Of a stretch of 64,000 nt of DNA, positions 9,425-17,306 are shown one piece after another. Location of the stretch: assembly GCF_024205705.1 (NCBI RefSeq), contig NZ_CP073115.1, forward strand, positions 2,415,062 to 2,479,061. The letters run 5' to 3'. Each line of letters opens with the position of its first letter. Position 1 is the stretch's first letter. The notes under the pieces are model-generated. The model ran no database searches and was not told the DNA's origin. It saw only the letters and a list, made by a program, of their open reading frames with translations. A program made the translations under genes and the position numbers. The DNA is from Neisseria subflava (GTDB lineage: Bacteria; Pseudomonadota; Gammaproteobacteria; Burkholderiales; Neisseriaceae).

Positions 9425-9468
9425 TTCAGACGGCCGGCGTCATCGATAGGGCAACATGCCGTCTGAAA
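9425..9468. repeat. Inverted DUS pair in outward orientation upstream of ftsE
   Basis: TTCAGACGGC and GCCGTCTGAA separated by about 23 bp. The spacing is wider than in the terminators of this window and no T run follows, so a termination role is uncertain. Confidence 0.6.
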
Positions 9469-9582
9469 AAATGGGGATATTCACAGATTATAAATATTTC
9501 GGCTGCTTTTTGATAGTGAAACCCCGGTTCTGCCTGTGGATACACTGTCGGTTTGCAACACAAAGCAATATGGTTTGAAAAA

Positions 9583-9617
9583 AAGGCCGTCTGAACGATT
9601 GGGTTTCAGACGGCCTC
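9583..9617. terminator. Inverted DUS pair after the TlpA-like gene
   Basis: AAAGGCCGTCTGAACG...GTTTCAGACGGCCT, 36 bp beyond the stop of the minus-strand thioredoxin gene. Confidence 0.75.
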
Positions 9618-9652
9618 GATATCAGCGTAGGTTAAGTACCCTATCCGCTGTT

Positions 9653-10135
9653 TTATTTACATTTGGTTTTGGCCAAATTCACGGCGGCGGTCAGGCTTTT
9701 TTCGTTGACTTCGCCGGTGATGGTTTGTTTGTAGCCGCATTTCGGCGCTTCGACGACTGTGAAGGGCAATACGCCGACGTTGTTGCCGTGGGCTTTCATG
9801 AAGTTGCGGCTGTTGGCGCCGGTGTAACGCCAAATCGGGTAGCTGACCGGCGTTTGTTTTAGGAACTTGCCGATGTTGTCGGTCGTATCCAGCGCGATGC
9901 CGACCATATCGACGCTGCCTTTTTTCTGCGCTTTGTACCATGCGGACATGGCGGGCATTTCTTTACGGCAGGGGCCGCACCAGGTTGCCCAAAGGTTGAC
10001 CACGCGCACGGGGGCTTTGAGCGATTCCAGGCTTTGCGGTTTGTTGTCCTGCCAACCTGCCGTTTCATCGGCAGCAAAGGCCGGCGCAGCGGTAAAAACG
10101 GTGGCGGACAGTAGAAGGGCGGTTAAGGCTTTCAT
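9653..10135 (-). CDS. Periplasmic TlpA-family thiol-disulfide oxidoreductase
   Basis: 160 residues with a Sec signal peptide cleaved near residue 21 (APAFA/ADE). The thioredoxin fold carries the active site WCGPC (Cys53, Cys56). A further Cys pair near the C-terminus (CGYK and the terminal TKCK) is outside the active site. TlpA/ResE-like proteins reduce disulfides of periplasmic clients such as cytochrome c or other cysteine proteins; the client here is unknown. Single-gene unit with its own terminator. Confidence 0.88.
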   Translation of the reverse strand: MKALTALLLSATVFTAAPAFAADETAGWQDNKPQSLESLKAPVRVVNLWATWCGPCRKEMPAMSAWYKAQKKGSVDMVGIALDTTDNIGKFLKQTPVSYPIWRYTGANSRNFMKAHGNNVGVLPFTVVEAPKCGYKQTITGEVNEKSLTAAVNLAKTKCK

Positions 10136-10304
10136 GGTTGTATCCTTGAGGTTGCCAATCGAAATTGTGTTTATTGTAAAACGGTTTGGTGGGCATGCCT
10201 ACCGATTCGTATCAAGATATCAGGTAAAAAGTTTGAGTAAAAATCAGTTGCAGACGATAATAACTGCCATCATTGAATGATTTTGCAATAATACGGAGAC
10301 TTTC

Positions 10305-10664
10305 ATGCCGTCTGAATTCACACTTTATCACAACCCGCGTTGCAGCAAATCGCGTGCCGCGCTGGCTTTACTCGAAGAAAAAGGCGTTGCCGCCGACGTG
10401 GTCAAATATCTGGATACCGCGCCCGATTTGGCGACTTTGCAGGATATGTTTGCCAAACTCGGCATCGAATCGGTGCGCGGCATGATGCGCACGAAAGATG
10501 ATTTGTACAAAGAATTGGGTTTGGACAACCCCGATTTGGACAATGCCGCCCTGCTTCAGGCAATCGCCGAACACCCCGCCCTGCTCGAGCGTCCCGTTTT
10601 GGTAACGCCTACGCGCGCAGCCATCGGCCGTCCGTTGGAAAACATTGCCGCCCTACTCGGCTGA
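10305..10664 (+). CDS. ArsC-family reductase (arsenate reductase, glutaredoxin type)
   Basis: 119 residues. The family motif YHNPRCSKSR places the reactive Cys at 13, and RPVLVTPTRAAIGRP near the C-terminus corresponds to the conserved ArsC arginine region. Members reduce arsenate with glutathione/glutaredoxin, but many chromosomal homologues have no proven arsenic role and no ars genes are nearby. The start codon is embedded in an extended uptake sequence (ATGCCGTCTGAA encodes Met-Pro-Ser-Glu). A second uptake sequence lies in the 25-bp gap to the next gene, which is probably co-transcribed. Confidence 0.88.
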   Translation: MPSEFTLYHNPRCSKSRAALALLEEKGVAADVVKYLDTAPDLATLQDMFAKLGIESVRGMMRTKDDLYKELGLDNPDLDNAALLQAIAEHPALLERPVLVTPTRAAIGRPLENIAALLG

Positions 10665-10689
10665 CGGGGTTGGATAAGGCCGTCTGAAG

Positions 10690-11346
10690 ATGATTTCCCT
10701 GCTTAAAAGCCGCAATGGCCTGCGATACTACCTGTTTCGCGGCCTTGCTTTGAGCGTTTTGCTGGTGTGCGGTATTTTTTTGGCCGGCACATGGCAGATT
10801 TACCGGACAGGTTTGCAAACCTTGCCGAAGGACGCTCATGCCGATGCGGCGGTGGTATTGGGTGCGGCGGCGTGGGACAAACGCCCGTCGCCGGTATTCC
10901 GTGAACGCATCAACCACGCCATCACGCTCTACCAAAGCCATCGGGTTGGCAAAATCATTTTCACCGGCGGTACGCCCAAAAAAGGATTTATGACCGAAGC
11001 CGAAGTGGGGCGCCGATACGCGCTCAAGCAGGGTATACCGGCGCACAATATCCTGTTTGAAAACACGTCGCGCAACACTTACGAAAACCTGCGCAATATC
11101 GTCCCCATCATGCACGCCAACGGAGTCGGCAGCATTATCGTTGTCAGCGACCCGTATCATTTGGCGCGCGCCGAAGAAATGGCCGCCGATTTAGGCTTGT
11201 CAGACGCGCAGTTCTCCGCCACACCGACCACGCGCTTTGATGAGCGCAGCAAGAAAGCCAAGTTCCTGATGCAGGAGAGCTATTCTTTGTTTCTCTACCG
11301 TATCGGCAAATGGAGCGATGCGGTTTGGAATTGGATAAGCAGTTGA
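10690..11346 (+). CDS. YdcF/SanA-type DUF218 membrane protein
   Basis: 218 residues. One N-terminal membrane helix (about 15-35) is followed by the DUF218 domain with AVVLGAAAWDKRPSPVF, the glycine-rich FTGGTP motif and the VVSDPYHLARA segment. Family members sit in the inner membrane with the domain outside and have been linked to envelope barrier functions; the reaction is unknown. It begins 25 bp after the ArsC-like gene. Confidence 0.85.
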   Translation: MISLLKSRNGLRYYLFRGLALSVLLVCGIFLAGTWQIYRTGLQTLPKDAHADAAVVLGAAAWDKRPSPVFRERINHAITLYQSHRVGKIIFTGGTPKKGFMTEAEVGRRYALKQGIPAHNILFENTSRNTYENLRNIVPIMHANGVGSIIVVSDPYHLARAEEMAADLGLSDAQFSATPTTRFDERSKKAKFLMQESYSLFLYRIGKWSDAVWNWISS

Positions 11347-11365
11347 GCCTTCGGTAATCCATGTA

Positions 11366-11404
11366 AAAGGCCGTCTGAATCCTTTTAGGTTTCAGACGGC
11401 CTAA
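11366..11404. terminator. Inverted DUS pair between convergent genes
   Basis: AAAGGCCGTCTGAATCC...GTTTCAGACGGCCT. It serves the plus-strand YdcF-like gene and the minus-strand membrane protein gene from opposite sides. Confidence 0.8.
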
Positions 11405-11416
11405 ATGTATGCTTAC

Positions 11417-11674
11417 TTATTGATATTGATTTGCAGCTACACTGCCAAAAAAGACTACAGCCAGTACCAGATAAATTACCATTACGATGACAAACAGAAT
11501 CAAGGCAGCCTTGAAATAATTGGCTTTATTCGGATTGGTGTTTGAGCCGAATGCCCATACAAGCATCATAACTATATTGACCAGCGGAATCATCAAAATC
11601 AAGTTTGTTAGCAACCATTCTTTGACGCTTACAATCGGAGCCTGTTGATGGCCGATTTGGTTTTGTCCGTTCAT
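11417..11674 (-). CDS. Small two-helix membrane protein, function unknown
   Basis: 85 residues with a short polar N-terminus (MNGQNQIGHQQAP) and two clear hydrophobic helices (about 22-42 and 56-77). The pattern resembles small tail-anchored or stress-related bacterial membrane proteins, but I recognise no named family. It is enclosed by uptake-sequence terminators on both sides, consistent with a single-gene unit. Confidence 0.65.
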   Translation of the reverse strand: MNGQNQIGHQQAPIVSVKEWLLTNLILMIPLVNIVMMLVWAFGSNTNPNKANYFKAALILFVIVMVIYLVLAVVFFGSVAANQYQ

Positions 11675-11741
11675 ACGTACCCAGTAATTTTGTTGAAAGA
11701 ACAGTAATTATACTCATTAAATCTTTATCGGCATAGCATGT

Positions 11742-11771
11742 TCAGGCCGTCTGAATCTTCAGACGGCCTGA
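11742..11771. terminator. Inverted DUS pair after the iron-complex binding protein gene
   Basis: CAGGCCGTCTGAATCTTCAGACGGCCTG is nearly perfect with a 2-base loop. It lies 20 bp past the stop of the minus-strand gene at 11792. Confidence 0.8.
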
Positions 11772-11791
11772 GCCTATGATTTTTGCAGCCG

Positions 11792-12886
11792 CTATTTCAA
11801 TCGGATGTAAAATGTACCGTCCGGCACGACGGGCAGGTATTTGCGGTAGAAGTCCAGATAGGTCTTGTTTGGGTCTATGTCGGCAAACTGCTGCGGATAC
11901 AGGGTTTTGGCGATAAATTGCGCGCTGGCCAAATCGGCGATCGAGCGGGAGGCGGTGTGGTAGATGCCGTAAACGCGTTTGTTTTTGACGGCAGGAATGT
12001 CTGTCCAGCCTTTGCGTTTGACAAATCCGGCCAGGCGGCGTTGCGCATCGGCCTGGCTGATGCCTATACCCATCGCCATAATGCCAGGCTTGTCTTTATG
12101 GCCGTTTTCCGTCCCCGAAATGACGATGACGTCGGGTTTGGCCGTCAGGAATTTTTCAGGGTTTATCGGTCCCCAGTTTTTAACGTAAGGCGCGGCGATA
12201 TTGTTGCCGCCTGCTGTGTCGGCAATCGCGCCCCACATATCTTTGCCGAAGGTGTAGCTGTATTCGGACGGGCCTTTGTCGCCGAACTCGATATAGATTT
12301 TCGGTTTGGACTGCTTGGCGCGCGCGACGCGTTTTTGGATGTCGGCAATGCCTCGGGCGTATTCGGCGGCAATTTTTTGGGCGCGCGCCTGCGTACCGTT
12401 GAGTTCGCCGAAAATTTCCGCACTGCGCGTGTGCCGCGCGACGGTTTCGGCGTTGAAATCGACCACGACGACGGGTATGCCTGCCGCTTCAATGCGCGGC
12501 AGGTGGGTGGCGACGGCCTTATACTGCCAGTCGGCCAGAATCAATACGTCCGGCTTGAGCGCGAGCGTTTTCTCCAGTGAAAACGTGCCGGTGCTGATGT
12601 TGCCGATGTCCGCAATGTTTTGCAGCGTAGGCAGCTTCTGTTTGAACATCGCCCAGCTGCCGGGATTGAATTTCTCCCAAAACTCACGCGAAATGCCGAT
12701 GACGTTTTTAAATTTGTCCGCGCCCGTTACCGCGATATAGTCGGGATAGTAAAACGCCAAAACCGCGCGTTTGACAGGGACATCGACTTTGACTTCGCGT
12801 CCCAATACGTCTTTGATAGTTTTGATTTCGGCTTGGGCAAAAAGGGGCAGGAGGGCGAGGGCGGCAAATAAAGCGCGTTTGTTCAT
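11792..12886 (-). CDS. Periplasmic iron-complex (siderophore/haem-type) ABC transporter substrate-binding protein
   Basis: 364 residues with a Sec signal cleaved after AQA (about 19) and a PF01497-type two-lobed periplasmic binding protein (KTIKDVLGREVKVDVPVKRAV; LKPDVLILADW; KPDVIVISGTENGH). Such proteins deliver ferric chelates to an inner-membrane ABC importer. No permease, ATPase or TonB receptor gene is adjacent, so it is an orphan here. A perfect Fur-type palindrome lies 19-33 bp upstream of the ATG, which predicts iron repression. The ligand cannot be named. Confidence 0.88.
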   Translation of the reverse strand: MNKRALFAALALLPLFAQAEIKTIKDVLGREVKVDVPVKRAVLAFYYPDYIAVTGADKFKNVIGISREFWEKFNPGSWAMFKQKLPTLQNIADIGNISTGTFSLEKTLALKPDVLILADWQYKAVATHLPRIEAAGIPVVVVDFNAETVARHTRSAEIFGELNGTQARAQKIAAEYARGIADIQKRVARAKQSKPKIYIEFGDKGPSEYSYTFGKDMWGAIADTAGGNNIAAPYVKNWGPINPEKFLTAKPDVIVISGTENGHKDKPGIMAMGIGISQADAQRRLAGFVKRKGWTDIPAVKNKRVYGIYHTASRSIADLASAQFIAKTLYPQQFADIDPNKTYLDFYRKYLPVVPDGTFYIRLK

Positions 12887-12904
12887 GAGCGGATACTTTC
12901 AAAG

Positions 12905-12919
12905 AAATGATTATCATTT
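12905..12919. promoter_or_regulatory. Fur box upstream of the substrate-binding protein gene
   Basis: AAATGATTATCATTT is a perfect 7-1-7 palindrome that fits the core of the Fur consensus (AATGATAATCATT). It sits just upstream of the minus-strand binding-protein gene. The divergent gltX starts 127 bp further and is unlikely to be the target. Confidence 0.75.
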
Positions 12920-13045
12920 GTCTTGTTTTCAGGAGAAAAGTTCCCAGACGGTCTTTCTGCGCTGACATTATTTTCAGACGGCCGTACATTGTTTAAACCT
13001 TGCCAAAAAAGTAAAATACCTGTTTTCAAAGACTTTGGAGCCATC

Positions 13046-14440
13046 ATGACCGTCAAAACCCGTTTCGCCCCCAGCCCCACCGGCTACCTGCACATCGGCG
13101 GCGTACGCACCGCCTTGTTTTCATGGGCGTTTGCCCGCCATCATAAAGGCGAGTTCCTATTGCGTATCGAAGACACCGACTTGGCGCGCTCTACTGCCGA
13201 ATCCGTCAATATCATCCTCGACGGCATGAAATGGGTCGGCCTGAACTACGACAACGCCGACAACGTCGTTTACCAAACCCGCCGTTTCGACCGCTACAAA
13301 GAAGTCATTGCCGAACTTTTAGAAAAAGGCCATGCCTACTACTGCTATTGCAGCAAAGAAGAGCTGGAAGCCATGCGCGAGAAAGCCGAAAAAGAAGGCA
13401 CGGCGACTTACGACCGCCGCTGGCGTCCGGAAGAAGGCAAAACCCTGCCCGAAATCCCTGCCGACGTGCAACCTGTTGTCCGTTTCAAAACACCTTTGGA
13501 CGGTGTTACCCAATGGACAGACTTGGTCAAAGGCGAAATCTCCATTCCCAACGAAGCGCTTGACGACCTGATTATCGCCCGCGCCGATGGCACGCCGACT
13601 TACAACTTCTGCGTCGTGGTGGACGATTACGATATGGGCGTTACCCACGTTATCCGCGGTGATGACCATGTGAACAACACCCCGAAACAAATCAACATCT
13701 TAAAAGCCATCGGCGCAAATCTGCCCGAATACGGCCACCTGCCCATGATTCTTAACGAACAAGGAAAAAAAATCTCCAAACGCAGCGGCGATACCGTTGC
13801 CATTACCGACTTTGGCGCAATGGGTATCCTGCCCGAAGCCATGCTCAACTATCTGGCACGCTTGGGCTGGGCGCACGGCGACGATGAATTCTTCACGATG
13901 GAACAATTCATCGAATGGTTTGATTTGAAAGACGTTTCCCCGTCTCCAAGCCGTATGGACTTGAAAAAACTCTACTGGACTAACGGCGAACACATCAAAA
14001 TCACCGCTAACGAAAAACTGGCCGAAATGGTGAAACCGCGTCTCGCTCTGCGCGATATCCATGAAACAAGCAAGCCTGCTTTGGAAGACGTGTTGGCATT
14101 GGTCAAAGACCGCGCCCAAGACCTGAACACGCTTGCCGACGAGTGCCTCTACTTCTACGTCAAACAAACCCCTGCCGAAGCAGACGTGCAAAAACACTGG
14201 GACGACGAAGCCGCCGCCCGTATGCTGCGCTTTGCCGAACGCCTCGAAGGGCTGGAAGACTGGAATGCCGAAGCCATCCACGACCTCTTCAAACCTTTCT
14301 GCGACGAAGAAGGCATCAAAATGGGCAAACTCGGTATGCCCCTGCGCCTCGCTGTCTGCGGTACGGCAAAAACCCCAAGCGTCGATGCCGTATTGGCATT
14401 AATCGGCAAAGAAGAAGTGTTGAAACGGATCCGTTCGTAA
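13046..14440 (+). CDS. gltX: Glutamate--tRNA ligase
   Basis: 464 residues from the ATG at 13046 (MTVKTRFAPSPTGYLHIGG), which has GGAG ten bases upstream; the open frame extends further but without family residues. HIGH-type motif HIGG (16-19), KMSKS-type motif KISKRSG near 241. No zinc-binding cysteine cluster is evident. It charges tRNA-Glu in the cytoplasm. An uptake-sequence terminator follows the stop directly. Confidence 0.96.
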   Translation: MTVKTRFAPSPTGYLHIGGVRTALFSWAFARHHKGEFLLRIEDTDLARSTAESVNIILDGMKWVGLNYDNADNVVYQTRRFDRYKEVIAELLEKGHAYYCYCSKEELEAMREKAEKEGTATYDRRWRPEEGKTLPEIPADVQPVVRFKTPLDGVTQWTDLVKGEISIPNEALDDLIIARADGTPTYNFCVVVDDYDMGVTHVIRGDDHVNNTPKQINILKAIGANLPEYGHLPMILNEQGKKISKRSGDTVAITDFGAMGILPEAMLNYLARLGWAHGDDEFFTMEQFIEWFDLKDVSPSPSRMDLKKLYWTNGEHIKITANEKLAEMVKPRLALRDIHETSKPALEDVLALVKDRAQDLNTLADECLYFYVKQTPAEADVQKHWDDEAAARMLRFAERLEGLEDWNAEAIHDLFKPFCDEEGIKMGKLGMPLRLAVCGTAKTPSVDAVLALIGKEEVLKRIRS

Positions 14441-14452
14441 GGCATGAATGAT

Positions 14453-14488
14453 AAAAGGCCGTCTGAAATGTTTCAGACGGCCTTTTTA
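14453..14488. terminator. Inverted DUS pair between gltX and the DUF2167 gene
   Basis: AAAAGGCCGTCTGAAATG/TTTCAGACGGCCTTTTT. It serves convergent genes on both strands. Confidence 0.82.
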
Positions 14489-14505
14489 TTTTGAACAGGA
14501 TTTAT

Positions 14506-15462
14506 TTATTCTTCTTCGTTCGGTTTGTTTTTATCTTTTTTGCGCCATAGGCCTTTAAACAATGCACCTGCTGCAACAGCACCGAAAATAATCAGTTTGC
14601 CGAATTTAGCCAGTAATGCGCCGGCCAAAGCTAATAATCCCAGTTTTTTTGCAGCGATACCGCCAACCAAGGCAGCCAGTCCGTATTCAGCCACTTTGTC
14701 GGTTGCGGCATTGAAATCGCTGTAGCGCTTGCCTTCATTGAATTCGATATTACCCAACAATTCTTGCACAATAGGTTTGTATTGATCTATGCTTTTCAAA
14801 TCGGTGATCATAGTCAATTCAATATAGCCTTCGCGTCCCAGCTGGAAAGTATTGTAGTTGATGGCAGGATTGGGATCGGGTTCGTTTTTATTCAGAACGT
14901 CAATCGACCAAATCAGACGATGGGTCTTTGCATCATATTGCGGTTTTTCTACCCAGCCGCGTGTTTCCAATTCCGGCAGGTTGCGGGAGGCACGCTCTTT
15001 ATTTTGTTCCTCGGTGCCTTCTTTCAGCTGCTCGAGCATGGCTTCAACATCCCATTCTTTGGCATCATCGTCTTTGATATAGCCGGAATCGGTAAAGGTT
15101 AGGTCTACCATCCAATTAGTATCACCGTCCTCGTTTTCCGACTCGGGGAGAATCAGGCCGTAGCGGTTGGGATCTGTGGCGTTACCTGCTTCCCTCATCA
15201 TAGCGTTGGCGCGATTTTTTTTCACAAAGACCATTTTTGCAGGCAGTTTCAGTTTGGCCTGATTGCCCAAATCAACGGTTGCCGGGCCTTGGACGATCTC
15301 GTCATCAACGTAGTTCGCGATAGAGTCTGAGGCTTGTTGCGCTTCTTGCCCGGATGCCTCGACGGCAGAAGCGGTATCAGCGTTGGCTGCAGAAGCCGGC
15401 AGGGTTTGGATAGATAGTAGGGCTGCCAAAACGGCATAGGCGAGATGGTTGCTTTTCATCAT
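14506..15462 (-). CDS. DUF2167 family membrane protein
   Basis: 318 residues: signal peptide (cleavage near PASA/ANA, residue 25), an extracytoplasmic domain typical of DUF2167 (GPATVDLGNQAKLKLP; GLILP; WMVDLTFTDSGYIKDDDA), then a hydrophobic hairpin near 255-300 and a charged tail ending in EEE. Members are often described as membrane-anchored proteins of unknown role. It diverges from the next gene across 429 bp and is probably transcribed alone. Confidence 0.82.
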   Translation of the reverse strand: MMKSNHLAYAVLAALLSIQTLPASAANADTASAVEASGQEAQQASDSIANYVDDEIVQGPATVDLGNQAKLKLPAKMVFVKKNRANAMMREAGNATDPNRYGLILPESENEDGDTNWMVDLTFTDSGYIKDDDAKEWDVEAMLEQLKEGTEEQNKERASRNLPELETRGWVEKPQYDAKTHRLIWSIDVLNKNEPDPNPAINYNTFQLGREGYIELTMITDLKSIDQYKPIVQELLGNIEFNEGKRYSDFNAATDKVAEYGLAALVGGIAAKKLGLLALAGALLAKFGKLIIFGAVAAGALFKGLWRKKDKNKPNEEE

Positions 15463-15891
15463 AGGGTTCTCATGGAAGAAGAATTAAAAAAGATGCAGAC
15501 AGCCGCAACACCATATGCTCCGGCATGACTAAAGGGTAAATTTTACAATAAATAAATCATATTTACATATTTAAATATGACTGTAATTTAAAAAATACAG
15601 GAAAGCTTTTTGACGAGAGGTAGAGCAATCGTTGAGAAATTCAAAAAGGCCGTCTGAAAATTTTTCAGACGGCCTTTTCTAATAAAACCAGAAAATAATG
15701 GAATCAGGCGGAGAATATGAGAAAATAATGCCCGCCTGTCGAAATGGATGATTGGATTAACTTTTATCGGCAGCCTAAATGTCCGGATTGGATAAAATAA
15801 GCCATCAAGAACAAAGACCAATAAGCTTATTATGTAAACTTGGCGGCTGAAAAATTTACTTTACAAATCAAACAACTTTAAAGGAAAACCC
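15463..15891. other. Divergent intergenic region with one terminator-like DUS hairpin
   Basis: 429 bp between divergent genes. It holds an inverted uptake-sequence pair (15643-15680) and an AT-rich palindrome CATATTTAAATATG (15566-15579). I see no gene or RNA that I can support. The hairpin lies upstream of both genes, so here it may block read-through rather than end a transcript. Confidence 0.5.
15643..15680. terminator. Inverted DUS hairpin in a divergent intergenic region
   Basis: AAAAAGGCCGTCTGAAAA pairs with TTTTCAGACGGCCTTTT. It has intrinsic terminator form but no gene ends next to it. Confidence 0.6.
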
Positions 15892-16230
15892 ATGAAAAAA
15901 ACCTTACTTGCCCTGATGATGTTATCTGCCGCCGCGGCGTATGCCGGTGAGGCGGAAGACCGTTTGCTGTCTGTCCAATCGGTTTACCGTGCCGCTTTGC
16001 ATGAGCAAAACAGCAATGACAGCAAAATTATTTCCCTGCAAAGCGATTTGGAAAGCGCGCAGCGCCGTTTGCAGGCTGCGCAATCCGATATTGACCGTTT
16101 GAAAGGCGAAATTCAGACGGCCTTGGCTCAGAAAGAGCAGCAAAATGCCAAGCTGCAACAAGCCGGCCAGATGTTGGATGCGGCGTGGAATGCCGTTTAC
16201 GGCGTAGGCGGCAGCAAGGCGAATCAATAA
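15892..16230 (+). CDS. Small secreted coiled-coil protein, function unknown
   Basis: 112 residues with a Sec signal peptide (cleavage near AYA/GEA, residue 18) and a long heptad-patterned coiled coil (about 45-95) rich in Q, L and A. The start follows AAAGGAAAACC, a good ribosome binding site. It is probably periplasmic; no enzymatic motif or cysteine is present. Coiled-coil similarity to adhesin or lipoprotein segments is too general to assign a role. Confidence 0.72.
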   Translation: MKKTLLALMMLSAAAAYAGEAEDRLLSVQSVYRAALHEQNSNDSKIISLQSDLESAQRRLQAAQSDIDRLKGEIQTALAQKEQQNAKLQQAGQMLDAAWNAVYGVGGSKANQ

Positions 16231-16289
16231 TTTAGACATTGTATTATTTGCGTTTTACGCTTCTTTTATCATATTTATAAGGAAACCTC

Positions 16290-16625
16290 ATGTCCCTACC
16301 TCCCTGCCCGAAATGCCACTCCGAATACACTTACGAAGACGGCGCCCAATACGTTTGCCCTGAGTGCGCCCATGAGTGGAACGAGGCCGATGCTGCGGCT
16401 GCAAGCGATGATGTATTGGAAGTCAAAGATGCCAACGGCGCAGTATTGCAAGATGGCGATACGGTTGTCTTAATTAAAGATTTGAAAGTCAAAGGCAGCT
16501 CTATGGTCATCAAGCAAGGCACCAAAGTCAAAGGCATCCGCCTGCAAGAGGGCGACCACAATATCGGTTGTAAAATCGATGGCAGCGCGATGAACTTGAA
16601 ATCTGAGTTTGTCAAAAAAGCCTAA
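16290..16625 (+). CDS. YjdM/PhnA zinc-ribbon protein
   Basis: 111 residues. An N-terminal zinc ribbon CPKC...CPEC (Cys6, 9, 24, 27) is followed by the conserved YjdM C-terminal domain (DGDTVVLIKDLKVKG; KGTKVKGIRL region; GCKIDG). The old name PhnA is misleading because no phosphonate role is established. It starts 59 bp after the coiled-coil gene. Confidence 0.9.
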   Translation: MSLPPCPKCHSEYTYEDGAQYVCPECAHEWNEADAAAASDDVLEVKDANGAVLQDGDTVVLIKDLKVKGSSMVIKQGTKVKGIRLQEGDHNIGCKIDGSAMNLKSEFVKKA

Positions 16626-16627
16626 AG

Positions 16628-16855
16628 ATTTTATTTTTATCTAAAAATAAATATCCCGATCAGATTATTGAAGCCTACAAGAAAGGCGGAAATTCTGCTG
16701 TAGATGATGATTATACCGTCTTTTGCCAAGCCATAAATGGCATGGATATTATGGGTAAGATTATCGAGAGCAAAACTGGTGAAAACACCAAACCCAAAAA
16801 CGAGATTAAAATTGAAAAGATTGAAGTTATCAAAGATTATGACTTTAATAAATAA
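16628..16855 (+). pseudogene. Probable 5'-truncated gene remnant
   Basis: After the YjdM stop the +2 frame is open for 75 codons and ends in a TAA at 16853, but has no ATG, GTG or TTG in its first half; the first Met is 38 codons in. The translated stretch (KNKYPDQIIEAYKKGG; VDDDYTVFCQAINGMD) has protein-like composition and no upstream ribosome binding site. I read it as the C-terminal remnant of a gene that lost its 5' end. AT-rich compared with its neighbours. No family recognised. Confidence 0.4.
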
Positions 16856-16889
16856 TTTTCAGTTTAAATAAGAAAGGAATGTAATACAT

Positions 16890-17126
16890 ATGATTATCTG
16901 GGGCTATAAAGGCTATCAAAAAGAACTAGGACATACTCAGTCTGTTATCCAATGCGGAAACTGTCAACAAACCGCTCCTTGGGACATTATTGAGACGGGT
17001 CGAAAATTTTCCCTCTACTGGATTCCTCTTATTCCTTATGGAAAAAAATATTACGTCCTATGCCCAGTTTGCCAACGCGGTAAAGAAATTGAAAAACAAG
17101 AAATTAATGAATATTTAAATTATTAA
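16890..17126 (+). CDS. Small zinc-ribbon protein
   Basis: 78 residues starting MIIWGYKGYQKELG, with AAAGGAATG upstream as ribosome binding site. Two CxxC pairs (CGNC at 22-25, CPVC near 59-62) flank an aromatic stretch, the arrangement of the zinc-ribbon_15-type proteins. Possibly nucleic-acid or protein binding; no specific role is known. AT-rich like the remnant before it, suggesting the two arrived together. Confidence 0.75.
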   Translation: MIIWGYKGYQKELGHTQSVIQCGNCQQTAPWDIIETGRKFSLYWIPLIPYGKKYYVLCPVCQRGKEIEKQEINEYLNY

Positions 17127-17306
17127 AATTAAAAAGAGGCTGGTCATGAAATTACAGGCCTCTTACTCTTGTTATTTAAAAAAACAAAACATTCTTTCGG
17201 AAGGTTAACCTGAAAGGCCGTCTGAAAAAATGTCGGCAAAATGTTCCGCACATACGCGGGTGCAAAACCGTTAAAATAACGCTTTCCCCTATTCTACGGA
17301 ACCATT

